Positions 30,800 to 40,536 of a DNA stretch of 64,000 nt are shown in pieces (position 1 is the first letter of the stretch; each line of letters begins with the position of its first letter). Below the pieces are notes generated by a model. It ran no database searches and was not told the origin of the DNA. It saw only the letters and a program-made list of their open reading frames with translations. The translations under genes were made by a program, and so were the position numbers. The stretch is taken from assembly GCA_021737945.1 (NCBI GenBank), contig JAIPCX010000007.1:1-64000 (forward strand). The letters are read 5' to 3'. The stretch is from Polynucleobacter sp. Its GTDB lineage: Bacteria; Pseudomonadota; Gammaproteobacteria; Burkholderiales; Burkholderiaceae_D.

Positions 30800-30916
30800 T
30801 CCTGAAGCATCTTACTGTCAGTGTATGATCACTCATTCTCTTTTATAGCTCTTTTATGCGGCTCTTGTTTTCACTACTCATATCTAACTCCAACTCAACT
30901 CAAACGCTTTAACATC

Positions 30917-31234
30917 ATGAGTCAACAGCCCTACTATCAACACCATGTATTTGTCTGCATTAATCAGCGCGAGGACGGCCGTACCTGCTGTCATGATCGC
31001 GGTTCGGCAGGCATACAAGAATATGCAAAAAAGCGACTCAAAGCGCTCGACATGAACGGCCACGGCAAAGTACGCATGAATAAAGCGGGCTGTCTTGATC
31101 GCTGCGAAGAGGGCCCTGTAATGGTGATTTATCCTGAAGGTGTTTGGTATACCTTTGTCGACCAACACGATGTGGATGAAATTATTGATTCTCACTTGGT
31201 CGGCGGGAAGGTCGTTGAACGTTTAAAAATTTGA
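30917..31234 (+). CDS. (2Fe-2S) ferredoxin domain protein
   Basis: HVFVCINQREDGRTCCHDRGS...VRMNKAGCLDRCEEGPVMVIYPEGVWYTFVD. Confidence 0.92.
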   Translation: MSQQPYYQHHVFVCINQREDGRTCCHDRGSAGIQEYAKKRLKALDMNGHGKVRMNKAGCLDRCEEGPVMVIYPEGVWYTFVDQHDVDEIIDSHLVGGKVVERLKI

Positions 31235-31236
31235 GC

Positions 31237-31860
31237 ATGAATTCGCAAACCCAGGAATTCACCTTAAACGGTAGCGCCGGATCACTGGAATGCCGACTCG
31301 ACAAGCCGGAAGCCTCACCCCGCGGTATCGCGCTGATTGCCCATCCTCACCCCTTGTATGGCGGCACGATGGACAACAAGGTAGTCCAAACCTTGGCGCG
31401 TGCTTTTATCGCAGTCGGCTATCTCAGCGTACGTATGAATTTCCGTGGAGTAGGGCAATCGGGGGGCACGCACGATGCTGGCCACGGCGAAACGGATGAT
31501 ATGGCCTTACTACATGCGCACATGTCAGCGCAGTATCCGGATTTGCCGATAGCCCTTGCTGGATTTTCATTCGGCACGTTTGTGCAATCGCAATTACAAG
31601 AGCGGCTAATGGCACAAGCAAACCCTGCGCAACGACTGGTGTTAGTTGGGTGTGCCGCCGGCAAATGGGCGATGCCCACGGTGCCAACGGATACTTTGCT
31701 GATTCACGGCGAGCAAGATGACACCATTCCTTTGAGCGATGTACTCGACTGGGCGCGCCCACAAGATTTGCCGGTGATCGTGATTCCTGGCGCTGACCAT
31801 TTTTTTCATCGTAAGCTTCACCACATCAAGCAACTCGTTATCGATTACTGGCACCCATAG
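31237..31860 (+). CDS. Alpha/beta hydrolase
   Basis: IAHPHPLYGGTMDNKVVQTLARAF, MNFRGVGQSGGTHD, GFSFGTFV, IPGADHFFHRKLHHIKQLV. Confidence 0.93.
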   Translation: MNSQTQEFTLNGSAGSLECRLDKPEASPRGIALIAHPHPLYGGTMDNKVVQTLARAFIAVGYLSVRMNFRGVGQSGGTHDAGHGETDDMALLHAHMSAQYPDLPIALAGFSFGTFVQSQLQERLMAQANPAQRLVLVGCAAGKWAMPTVPTDTLLIHGEQDDTIPLSDVLDWARPQDLPVIVIPGADHFFHRKLHHIKQLVIDYWHP

Positions 31861-31920
31861 CCCTCGGTGGGCGTTATAATTCGTATTACTTTTTTGCTCT
31901 GTTCAACTCAAAATTCACGA

Positions 31921-33066
31921 ATGAAAAAATTCCTCGTAGCCTGCGCTGCCTTTTTTATGCTAGGTGCGACAGCTGCACAAAATTTGCCAGCACCAACTCT
32001 CGCAGCACGTTCATGGCTACTACTCGACGCCAGCAGCAATCAAGTCTTAGCTGCACAAGATCCTGATCAACGCATAGAACCCGCCTCTTTGACAAAAATC
32101 ATGACAGCGTATCTGGCGTTTTCTGCTGTGCGCGAAAAACGCCTCGACATTAATCAAACGATTAATGTGTCGGTAAATGCTTGGAAGGTGGATGGCGACA
32201 GCTCAAAAATGTTTATTGAGCCAAATTCTGCCGTACGTGTAAATGATTTGCTGTACGGTTTGATCGTGCAATCGGGGAACGATGCGGCCGTTGCTCTCGC
32301 TGAAGCTGTATCCGGTACCGAAGCCGCATTTGCTGATCTGATGAATCGTGAAGCGCAGCGCATGGGTATGAAAAATTCGCGCTTCGCCAATCCGCATGGT
32401 TTACCGCATCCGAATAATTACTCAACAGCGCGCGATTTATCTATATTGGCTGCGCGCTTAATTACCGACTTCCCCGAATTTTACAAAATCTATTCGACTA
32501 AAAACTTCACCTACAACCGCATCACTCAACCCAATCGTAATCGCTTGCTGTGGCTAGATCCCACAGTCGATGGTATGAAAACAGGTCACACTCAAGCGGC
32601 GGGTTATTGCTTAATTGCGTCAGCTAAACGGGTCAGCGGCAATCATGAGCGGCGACTGATTTCTGTGGTGCTGGGTACGGATTCAGATTCTGTACGATCA
32701 CAAGAAAGTCAAAAATTATTGAATTGGGGCTTTTTGAATTTTGATTCATTCAAAATTTATTCCAAAGAGCAGGCGGTGTTAACGCCCACTGTTTGGAAAG
32801 GCTCGCAAAACGAAATCAAATTAGGTTTTGATCATGATGTGTATGTCAGTCTGCCGCGCGGCTCTAGCGCCAAACTTAAACCGGTGGTGGAACGAACTGA
32901 TCCTCTGGTGGCGCCGATTGCACAATACAGTCGTGTAGGTACACTAAAAATGATGGCTGATGGCAAGGTAGTGAATGAAATTCCCTTACAAGCACTCGAA
33001 CAAGTGAATCAGGCAACGATCATTGGTCGAGCTTTCGATTCGATCAGGCTGCTATTCCAACGTTAG
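31921..33066 (+). CDS. D-alanyl-D-alanine carboxypeptidase (PBP5/6 family)
   Basis: IEPASLTKIMTAYLAF (SxxK), LIVQSGNDAAVALAEA, DGMKTGHTQAAGYCL (KTG). Confidence 0.96.
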   Translation: MKKFLVACAAFFMLGATAAQNLPAPTLAARSWLLLDASSNQVLAAQDPDQRIEPASLTKIMTAYLAFSAVREKRLDINQTINVSVNAWKVDGDSSKMFIEPNSAVRVNDLLYGLIVQSGNDAAVALAEAVSGTEAAFADLMNREAQRMGMKNSRFANPHGLPHPNNYSTARDLSILAARLITDFPEFYKIYSTKNFTYNRITQPNRNRLLWLDPTVDGMKTGHTQAAGYCLIASAKRVSGNHERRLISVVLGTDSDSVRSQESQKLLNWGFLNFDSFKIYSKEQAVLTPTVWKGSQNEIKLGFDHDVYVSLPRGSSAKLKPVVERTDPLVAPIAQYSRVGTLKMMADGKVVNEIPLQALEQVNQATIIGRAFDSIRLLFQR

Positions 33067-33075
33067 GACTATCGT

Positions 33076-33345
33076 ATGCTGAACCCTGTTGATAGTTTGA
33101 TCGAATATCCCTGCGATTTTCCTATCAAGATCATGGGCGCAATGCAGGATGCGTTTGCACAAACGATGGTGGATGTGGTGATTTCTCATGATCCAGAATT
33201 TCATGCTGGTAAATTAGAGATGCGCCCTTCAACGAAAGGTAATTATTTATCGTTGACAGTCACGGTGCGCGCCACCAGTCGCGAACAACTCGATAATTTA
33301 TACCGCGCCCTATCTTCACACCCCATGGTCAAAATGGTGTTGTAA
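33076..33345 (+). CDS. DUF493/YbeD family protein
   Basis: [23 protein letters not shown]; between the carboxypeptidase gene and lipB. Confidence 0.93.
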   Translation: MLNPVDSLIEYPCDFPIKIMGAMQDAFAQTMVDVVISHDPEFHAGKLEMRPSTKGNYLSLTVTVRATSREQLDNLYRALSSHPMVKMVL

Positions 33346-33350
33346 ATCGC

Positions 33351-33989
33351 ATGATTGATACGCTGACAGCGCAGCGCGGACACGAAGCCTACGACACCAC
33401 CTTTGCTGCCATGCGTGCTTTTACCGATGCACGTACAGCGACCACAGCGAATCAACTTTGGATGGTGGAACATCCACCTGTCTTCACGTTAGGCCTAGGA
33501 GCGGACGCAACACATATAATTGACGCTCGTGACATTCCCATCGTACAAACCGATCGCGGTGGCGAGGTGACGTATCACGGGCCGGGTCAGGCGGTGATTT
33601 ATTTACTGTTTGATTTGCGTCGCCAAGCAAAAAAAATACTGCCGCGCGAATTCGTTACCCGCATAGAGCAAGCAGTGATTGATACGCTAGCGGCGTATAA
33701 TTTAAGCGGTGAACGCAAGTCAGGCGCGCCGGGCATTTATATAGCCAAGGGTGACTATCAAGGCGCGAAGATTGCCGCACTAGGCCTGAAGATTCGAGGT
33801 AATGGTTGTACCTATCATGGCGTGTCGCTGAATGTGGCTATGGATCTTGAACCTTTTTCGTGGATTAATCCCTGTGGCTATCCGGGCTTGCAAACGATAG
33901 ACATGAAAACCTTAGGTGTAACAGCCTCGCTAAATGAAGCACAGCAGTGTCTCGCCCATCATTTGCACGTACAGCTGACCCAACCATAA
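33351..33989 (+). CDS. lipB: Octanoyltransferase
   Basis: [62 protein letters not shown]. Confidence 0.97.
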   Translation: MIDTLTAQRGHEAYDTTFAAMRAFTDARTATTANQLWMVEHPPVFTLGLGADATHIIDARDIPIVQTDRGGEVTYHGPGQAVIYLLFDLRRQAKKILPREFVTRIEQAVIDTLAAYNLSGERKSGAPGIYIAKGDYQGAKIAALGLKIRGNGCTYHGVSLNVAMDLEPFSWINPCGYPGLQTIDMKTLGVTASLNEAQQCLAHHLHVQLTQP

Positions 33990-33994
33990 ATCGC

Positions 33995-34960
33995 ATGAGC
34001 TCTAACAATATACCGCCACCCTACCAAGCGAGCGACAAACAAAAAGGCGCCGGAAAAACTGCGCGCATTCCTATCAAAATTATTCCAGCTGAAAGATTAC
34101 CTAAGCCTGATTGGATACGCGTAAAAGCAGCCTCACCGACAACGCGCTTTTACGAAATTAAAGATATTTTACGAAGTAATAATTTAGTTACTGTTTGCGA
34201 AGAAGCTTCTTGTCCGAATATTGGCGAGTGCTTTGGTAAGGGCACCGCTACATTTATGATCATGGGTGATAAATGTACGCGTCGCTGCCCGTTTTGCGAT
34301 GTGGGTCATGGCCGCCCCGATCCACTCGATACGAATGAACCAGAAAATCTGGCCAAGACGATTGCCGCTCTCAAACTATCTTACGTTGTCATTACCTCAG
34401 TCGACAGAGATGACCTGCGTGATGGCGGCGCCGCTCATTTTGTTGAATGCATACAGCGAGTACGTGCTTTATCGCCGTCTACCCGTATAGAAATACTGAC
34501 GCCCGATTTTCGTGGCCGCATGGATCGCGCATTAGAAATTCTCAAAGCCGCACCACCCGATGTGATGAACCACAATCTCGAAACGGTGCCGCGACTATAT
34601 CGCGAAGCGCGTCCGGGTTCTGACTACGCGTATTCCTTGAATCTGTTAAAGCGTTTCAAAGAACTGCATCCTGACGTACCGACTAAATCGGGAATCATGG
34701 TGGGCTTAGGTGAAACCGATGAAGAGATACTGCAAGTGATGCGCGACTTGCGTGAGCACCATGTCGACATGCTGACTCTAGGCCAATACCTGATGCCTAG
34801 TGGCGATCATTTACCTGTACGTCGTTACGTGCATCCCGATATTTTTAAGATGTACGAAGAGAAGGCCGTTGAAATGGGATTTGCTCATGCCGCTGTTGGA
34901 GCAATGGTGCGCAGCTCTTATCATGCTGATCAACAGGCAAAAAATGCAGGGCTAGAATAA
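33995..34960 (+). CDS. lipA: Lipoyl synthase
   Basis: [39 protein letters not shown] (auxiliary and radical-SAM Cys clusters). Confidence 0.98.
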   Translation: MSSNNIPPPYQASDKQKGAGKTARIPIKIIPAERLPKPDWIRVKAASPTTRFYEIKDILRSNNLVTVCEEASCPNIGECFGKGTATFMIMGDKCTRRCPFCDVGHGRPDPLDTNEPENLAKTIAALKLSYVVITSVDRDDLRDGGAAHFVECIQRVRALSPSTRIEILTPDFRGRMDRALEILKAAPPDVMNHNLETVPRLYREARPGSDYAYSLNLLKRFKELHPDVPTKSGIMVGLGETDEEILQVMRDLREHHVDMLTLGQYLMPSGDHLPVRRYVHPDIFKMYEEKAVEMGFAHAAVGAMVRSSYHADQQAKNAGLE

Positions 34961-35015
34961 GCCGAAAAACTACTAGGCCAACAAAAAGAGTTATTCGTTT
35001 TTTGGTGGCCGAATT

Positions 35016-35543
35016 TTAAATCGCCAGCGCTTTTTCCAGTAACTGGTGCATAGACGCGAATTCGGGAATGCCGACATAGCGTTTCAATATAGCGCCATCT
35101 TTGCCAATCACAAAAGTGGTTGGTGTGAGTTTGACGTCACCAAATGATTTAGCTGCTTGACCATCGGTATCTAATGCCACTTTGAATGGTAGCTGACGGC
35201 TCTCGGCATAATTCAGCACATAGCTAGGTGGGTCGTAGCTCATGGCTACCGCGATAAATTCCAAGCCGCGATCAGAGTATTTTTTATAGGTCTCTACCAT
35301 CTCGGGCATTTCTTGCACGCAGGTAGCGCAGCTAGTCGCCCAAAAATTTACCATCACGACTTTGCCACGCAATGACTCCAAGGCAATCAGTTCGCCATTC
35401 AAGGTGCGAAAGCTCACTGCAGGGGCTGATTCTTTTTTAAACAAGGACAGTGCTGCAAACAAAACGATGCCAAGAATGGTCAGCAGCGACATTGTTTGAA
35501 TGATGGTCAGACCGGCGATACGGCGGGGGAAATGACGAGACAT
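35016..35543 (-). CDS. TlpA/ResA-like thioredoxin-family protein
   Basis: LRGKVVMVNFWATSCATCVQEMPEMVETYKKY. Confidence 0.93.
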   Translation of the reverse strand: MSRHFPRRIAGLTIIQTMSLLTILGIVLFAALSLFKKESAPAVSFRTLNGELIALESLRGKVVMVNFWATSCATCVQEMPEMVETYKKYSDRGLEFIAVAMSYDPPSYVLNYAESRQLPFKVALDTDGQAAKSFGDVKLTPTTFVIGKDGAILKRYVGIPEFASMHQLLEKALAI

Positions 35544-35626
35544 AAAAATCCTGTGTCAGCAAAAATGCAAAATGAATTATAGGCTAGTCAGGCCAGGCCT
35601 AGCATCGTGACCGCCCGACTTCGATT

Positions 35627-36319
35627 TTATTTTGCCGTGTCTTTGTTCGGCGCCTCCTTAGGCTGCTCCGCTGGGGGTCTAGGCGTTAAATCCTTCAAGT
35701 CGTCTTCAGTAATGTATTCGAATAACTTCACCACTTTTTTGATTTTACTGGCCGCATTGCGCGCCACTTCGGCAGCAAGCTTTCCTTCGCGCTGAGTAAC
35801 ACGGCCCATTAAATACACCACACCCCTATCTGTGTGAACCTTGAAGGCGCTGAGATACAAATCTTTTGTATCGACGATCGCCGCTTTTACTTTGCTACTA
35901 ATAACCAAATCATTTGATCGCACACCCAGACTCGATACAGGCGCAATTTCTAAATCATTTTCGATTTTTTTGACGCCATCAATCGTTTTGATTTGTTGTT
36001 CTACCTCGGCTTTCATTTTTTCATCTTTGACTTCACCGGTTATCAACACATACCGATTAAAGCTGTTGACTGAAACACGCCCTTGATCGCCGGTTATTTT
36101 CATGGCTCGGCCCTCTGCTTTGAGAACAATCGCCGTGTCATCTGCCTGGGAACCTAAGCTGCGCCTATCGGAAACTGTCATTGCACCCATCACCGTGCCG
36201 CCCACCATTACGGGAAGACAACCTTGCAATGTCACTGCCAATGCAGCCGACCAGGTGACAACCAGCAATGGGTGACGAATAGACTTCAAGGTAGCGGAAA
36301 ACTGTGTGTCAGATTTCAT
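35627..36319 (-). CDS. BON-domain lipoprotein (DolP/YraP-like)
   Basis: LQGCLPVMVGG lipobox region; two BON domains; next to SIS-domain protein and YraN. Confidence 0.9.
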   Translation of the reverse strand: MKSDTQFSATLKSIRHPLLVVTWSAALAVTLQGCLPVMVGGTVMGAMTVSDRRSLGSQADDTAIVLKAEGRAMKITGDQGRVSVNSFNRYVLITGEVKDEKMKAEVEQQIKTIDGVKKIENDLEIAPVSSLGVRSNDLVISSKVKAAIVDTKDLYLSAFKVHTDRGVVYLMGRVTQREGKLAAEVARNAASKIKKVVKLFEYITEDDLKDLTPRPPAEQPKEAPNKDTAK

Positions 36320-36909
36320 TCTGAATCTCCTCCGAAAAGTGCGACATCGATACCATCGCAAAGACAATTAACAATCAATAAGTGAACTTCTTGTATTCGT
36401 ACTGCGCGCTCGTAAGGTACGCCAATATGTACGTCCGCATCGGTCAATGATCGCGGAATGTTACCGCTGCTAGCACCGGTCAGCGCAACCACGCGCATAT
36501 CGCGTTCCAGTGCAGCGTCTATCGCCACCATCACATTGGCTGAAACACCCGAGCTAGATAGCGCAAACAATACATCACCTGCTTGACCGTAGGCTTGTAC
36601 CTGTTTGGCGAAAATATCGCCAAAGCCATAATCGTTACCCACCGCTGTCACTATGGATGAATCGGTAGAAAGCGCCATCGCTGGAAGCGGCAAGCGCTCG
36701 CGCTCAAAGCGGCCGACCAACTGCGCAGAAAAATGCTGACACAATGCGGACGAGCCACCATTGCCACATGCCAGTATGCGATTGCCGTTGGAGAGCGCGA
36801 CGAACATCAGCTCGGTCGCCTGCATGATGGGTTGTGCCAATTCCGCGGCTAGCTGTATCTTCAGCTCGGCGCTTTCGTTGAAATGATTGATAATTCGTTG
36901 CTTGCTCAT
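36316..36909 (-). CDS. SIS-domain phosphoheptose isomerase / DiaA-like protein
   Basis: RILACGNGGSSALCQHFSAQLVGRFERERLPLPAMAL; VLFALSSSGVSANVM. Confidence 0.93.
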   Translation of the reverse strand: MSKQRIINHFNESAELKIQLAAELAQPIMQATELMFVALSNGNRILACGNGGSSALCQHFSAQLVGRFERERLPLPAMALSTDSSIVTAVGNDYGFGDIFAKQVQAYGQAGDVLFALSSSGVSANVMVAIDAALERDMRVVALTGASSGNIPRSLTDADVHIGVPYERAVRIQEVHLLIVNCLCDGIDVALFGGDSE

Positions 36910-36984
36910 GATGTGCAGATTATAAATGCTGCTATGAATACAACGTCAATGGATTCGCTTAATTTAGTGATTTTATCGAGTGAA

Positions 36985-37338
36985 TTACCGATTAATGACA
37001 GCGCGCATCCAGGCTAAGGCATCGCCATCAATCGCCACCAAGTCAAATCGACACGCGGGTAGTGTGCGATAACGCATTAAATAGTGCTCGGCAGTACGCC
37101 AGAGTCGTCGCTGTTTCGCGGTATCGACGCTGGCAGCCGCTCCACCATAATTCGCATTCTTACGCATTCGCACTTCAACAAACACGAGTAGTGGCCCATC
37201 GTTCATCACCAAATCGATCTCACCATAACGACAGGCATAATTGCGTGTGACGCATACTAGGCCTTGTTGCTGCAGATAGACAAGCGCTCTATCTTCAGCG
37301 AGCCTGCCTAGCGACGACTTGTTTGACCCATTTGTCAT
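36985..37338 (-). CDS. UPF0102 (YraN) family protein
   Basis: GRLAEDRALVYLQQQGLVCVTRNYACRYGEIDLVMNDGPLLVFVEVRMR. Confidence 0.95.
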   Translation of the reverse strand: MTNGSNKSSLGRLAEDRALVYLQQQGLVCVTRNYACRYGEIDLVMNDGPLLVFVEVRMRKNANYGGAAASVDTAKQRRLWRTAEHYLMRYRTLPACRFDLVAIDGDALAWMRAVINR

Positions 37339-37433
37339 TTAGCTCGCTGCCGAATAGTCCGTATTTTGTACAATGTGGCGATGAAAGGTGGATGACGCAC
37401 CTGTAAGCCCGCTAATTTTGATGCCACCTGCAC

Positions 37434-38348
37434 ATGTCCACGCCCTCATCTTCTCTGCTTACCAGTCTTGTGCAGCTCACCAGCGATCTGGAGCAGCAGG
37501 GTTTCCCTGAAAGTGCATTGTATGTAGTCGCTACGCCGATAGGGAATATCGCGGATGTGAGTTTGCGCGCAATGAAGGTGCTTTCACTGGTTGATGCTAT
37601 TGCGTGTGAAGATACACGCAACACTGGGCTTTTAATGTCGCGACTCGGCTTGTCAACGCCTTTGTTTTCTGCTCATCAGCACAATGAGCGCGAGTCCGCA
37701 GAAAAAATAATAGGGCGATTACGCCAAGGAGAGCGTATCGCTTTAGTTTCCGATGCAGGCACACCCGCCATATCGGATCCGGGTGCGCGTATTGTCGATG
37801 CCGTTATCGACGCTGGTTTAAGCGTGATTCCAATTGCAGGCGCTTGCGCTGGTATCGCAGCGTTATCTGCCAGCGGTTTGATGACGGATGAATTTCATTT
37901 TGTCGGTTTCTTGCCAAGCAAAACTAATCAACGCGCTCAGCTGCTATCGCGCTTAACAAGCACCCGTGCCACGCTGGTATTTTATGAAGCTCCGCATCGA
38001 ATTCTTGAAACAGCACAAGCGTTGGCTAGCGCTTTAGACGGCACGCGGCGCGTAGTCGTGGCACGCGAAATATCAAAACTATTTGAACAAATTCATCGCT
38101 GCCAATTACATAATCTACACGATTGGCTAGCCGAGTCTCCGGATCATCAAAAAGGGGAATTCGTGTTGATGGTTGAGGCTGCCGTGGTCAGTGATGAACC
38201 GGACCTATCGGAAGCCACCCGAGTGTTGACTATTCTTTTGGAAGGCAACTCAGTCAGCCAAGCGGCGGCACTGGCTGCACGCATCACCGGCCTCAAGAAA
38301 AATGCGCTGTATGACTTGGCGCTGAAAATGCACGCTAACGACGAATAA
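37434..38348 (+). CDS. rsmI: 16S rRNA (cytidine(1402)-2'-O)-methyltransferase
   Basis: LYVVATPIGNIADVSLRAMKVL, CEDTRNTGLL, LVSDAGTPAISDPGARIV. Confidence 0.97.
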   Translation: MSTPSSSLLTSLVQLTSDLEQQGFPESALYVVATPIGNIADVSLRAMKVLSLVDAIACEDTRNTGLLMSRLGLSTPLFSAHQHNERESAEKIIGRLRQGERIALVSDAGTPAISDPGARIVDAVIDAGLSVIPIAGACAGIAALSASGLMTDEFHFVGFLPSKTNQRAQLLSRLTSTRATLVFYEAPHRILETAQALASALDGTRRVVVAREISKLFEQIHRCQLHNLHDWLAESPDHQKGEFVLMVEAAVVSDEPDLSEATRVLTILLEGNSVSQAAALAARITGLKKNALYDLALKMHANDE

Positions 38349-38369
38349 AGCGATCAGCAATAACAGCAA

Positions 38370-39404
38370 TCATTTCTGAACGATCGACGTCTGAATTTGC
38401 GAAACTTCTTTTAACAAATCAGCGGCTGTTTTTGCAGTCTCGCGTGAAGTAAATGGGCCACTATGCAATCGATACAGACCGCCCGTTTGTACGATGACAG
38501 GCTCGGGCAAATCTTGCGGCCATCCTGCGAGTAATCGAATTCGCATCGCATCAGCATTGTGTACTTGTGCGTACGCACCAAACTGTAAAAAAATCCCACC
38601 GGTCTCAGCAGCCACGGGTGGCGCGCTGCCACTCGCTAAGCGAGTCATTGGATCCGTCGACTCTTTTGCTGAAGCGAGCGTACCTTTGCGACGCTTATCT
38701 TCCTGCATGCGCGCAATTTCGTCGGGCAAGATGCGTTCGACTTCAAGCTCTGCACTGCCGATTTGAATAAAACCTAATTTCAACGCAGCGGTGTACGACA
38801 TATCAATAATGCGCGACGCATGAAATGGCCCGCGATCATTAATGCGAACAATCACCTGCTTACCATTACGCAGATTCGTGACTCGCGCATAGGAAGGAAT
38901 CGGCAACCTTGGATGGGCAGCGGTCATCTTAAACATGTCATAGATTTCGCCTGAAGCCGTGCGCTGACCATGGAATTTTTTTCCATACCAACTGCCTTTG
39001 CCGCGCTGTATAAATGGCTTATCGTCCGTGATCGGCACAAAAGTTTGATCGAAAATGGTGTAAGGCTTACTCGGGCCTTTAGCGATAGGCTCGATTTTTG
39101 GCTCAGCATCGGGCGTATCCACTAAGCCGTCAGGAATTGCATCGCCCGGGCCGTCATCCTTGTAATAGCCACCCGGCTTTTTTGCTTCCGCACTCGGCGG
39201 CGGCGGTGTAACACCCGTTGAAGAAGAAGCCGAAGGAGTCGAAGACGCTGCAGGTACCGTCGGTGCTGAACTGCGCACTGGCTGATCACGCACACTTAAA
39301 TCAACTGTAGTACAGGCTGATAAAACGAGTGCTGATAGCGTCATACTTAGTGCTGCCAAACTGCGCTGCATGCCACACCTGATCATCGTTATTGGAATAC
39401 GCAT
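38370..39404 (-). CDS. rlpA: RlpA-like septal ring lytic transglycosylase with SPOR domain
   Basis: GKGSWYGKKFHGQRTASGEIYDMFKMTAAHPRLPIPSYARVTNLRNGKQVIVRINDRGPFH; C-terminal SPOR segment. Confidence 0.94.
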   Translation of the reverse strand: MRIPITMIRCGMQRSLAALSMTLSALVLSACTTVDLSVRDQPVRSSAPTVPAASSTPSASSSTGVTPPPPSAEAKKPGGYYKDDGPGDAIPDGLVDTPDAEPKIEPIAKGPSKPYTIFDQTFVPITDDKPFIQRGKGSWYGKKFHGQRTASGEIYDMFKMTAAHPRLPIPSYARVTNLRNGKQVIVRINDRGPFHASRIIDMSYTAALKLGFIQIGSAELEVERILPDEIARMQEDKRRKGTLASAKESTDPMTRLASGSAPPVAAETGGIFLQFGAYAQVHNADAMRIRLLAGWPQDLPEPVIVQTGGLYRLHSGPFTSRETAKTAADLLKEVSQIQTSIVQK

Positions 39405-39414
39405 AGCAGCCTCA

Positions 39415-40536
39415 TCAGGTCTGTACCAAGGTACGATGGCGCTGAATACTCATCAACGTACCGACACCTAAGCTTAAAGTCACGAATGCAGTACCGCCAT
39501 AACTCATGAAAGGCAATGGCACACCCACCACGGGGAGAATACCGCTCACCATGCCCATATTCACAAACACATAGGTAAATATCGATAGCGTCAGCGAGCC
39601 CGCTAGTAAGCGAGAAAAAAGTGTCGGTGCATTGGCTGCAATGATTAGACCTCGACCAATTAACAGCAAATAGAGAACTAACAGTACGCCGTTACCTAGT
39701 AAACCAAACTCTTCAGAAAATACCGCGAAAATAAAATCAGTGGTGCGCTCGGGTATGAATTCAAGATGTGACTGCGTACCGTTGAGCCAACCCTTACCGA
39801 TCAATCCACCCGAACCAATCGCAATCGTTGATTGAATGATGTGAAAACCTTTTCCTAAAGGGTCCGACGTGGGATCAATCAAGGTCATGATGCGGTGGCG
39901 CTGATAGTCATGCAACATGGTCCAAACTAACGGCAAACTAGCTAAACCTGCGACTCCCAAACCAATAATCAAACGCCAGGATAATCCGGCCAAAAAAATC
40001 ACAAAAAATCCTGCCGATGTCACCAACACCGCGGTACCCAAATCCGGCTGACGCATGATCAGGCCCACGGGTAGCGCCAACAACAAACCCGCCATCAAAA
40101 AGTCGCGCCAGCGAATCATGCCTTCGCGTTTTTGAAAGTACCACGCCAGTGTTAGCGGCAACGCCAGCTTCATGATTTCTGAGGGCTGAATAATCACGCC
40201 GACATTCAACCAACGCCTAGCACCGTTCTTAATCAATCCAAACAGTGCGACTCCCAATAGCAATGAGATGCCTACAACATAAATCGGCACTGCGAAACGC
40301 ATTAATTTTTGTGGCGGAATCATGGCCGCGATCCACATCACCGCGATACCGACGGCGATATTGCGCAAATGACCTTCAAAGCGTCCGGGGAAATTCCACG
40401 CTGCTGACGATACAGCTAGACAGCCCAACAAAAGAATCAAACCAAGAACGATCGTCAGAGAGCGATCAAATATAAAAAATCGTCGCTTGACGGTTTCTAG
40501 CACCGGATAACGTGCTCCTTGATAACCAGAGATCAT
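39415..40536 (-). CDS. rodA: Rod shape-determining protein RodA
   Basis: SEDS family; AIAIGSGGLIGKGWLNGTQSHLEFIPERTTDFIFAVFSEEFGLLG-type motif. Confidence 0.97.
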   Translation of the reverse strand: MISGYQGARYPVLETVKRRFFIFDRSLTIVLGLILLLGCLAVSSAAWNFPGRFEGHLRNIAVGIAVMWIAAMIPPQKLMRFAVPIYVVGISLLLGVALFGLIKNGARRWLNVGVIIQPSEIMKLALPLTLAWYFQKREGMIRWRDFLMAGLLLALPVGLIMRQPDLGTAVLVTSAGFFVIFLAGLSWRLIIGLGVAGLASLPLVWTMLHDYQRHRIMTLIDPTSDPLGKGFHIIQSTIAIGSGGLIGKGWLNGTQSHLEFIPERTTDFIFAVFSEEFGLLGNGVLLVLYLLLIGRGLIIAANAPTLFSRLLAGSLTLSIFTYVFVNMGMVSGILPVVGVPLPFMSYGGTAFVTLSLGVGTLMSIQRHRTLVQT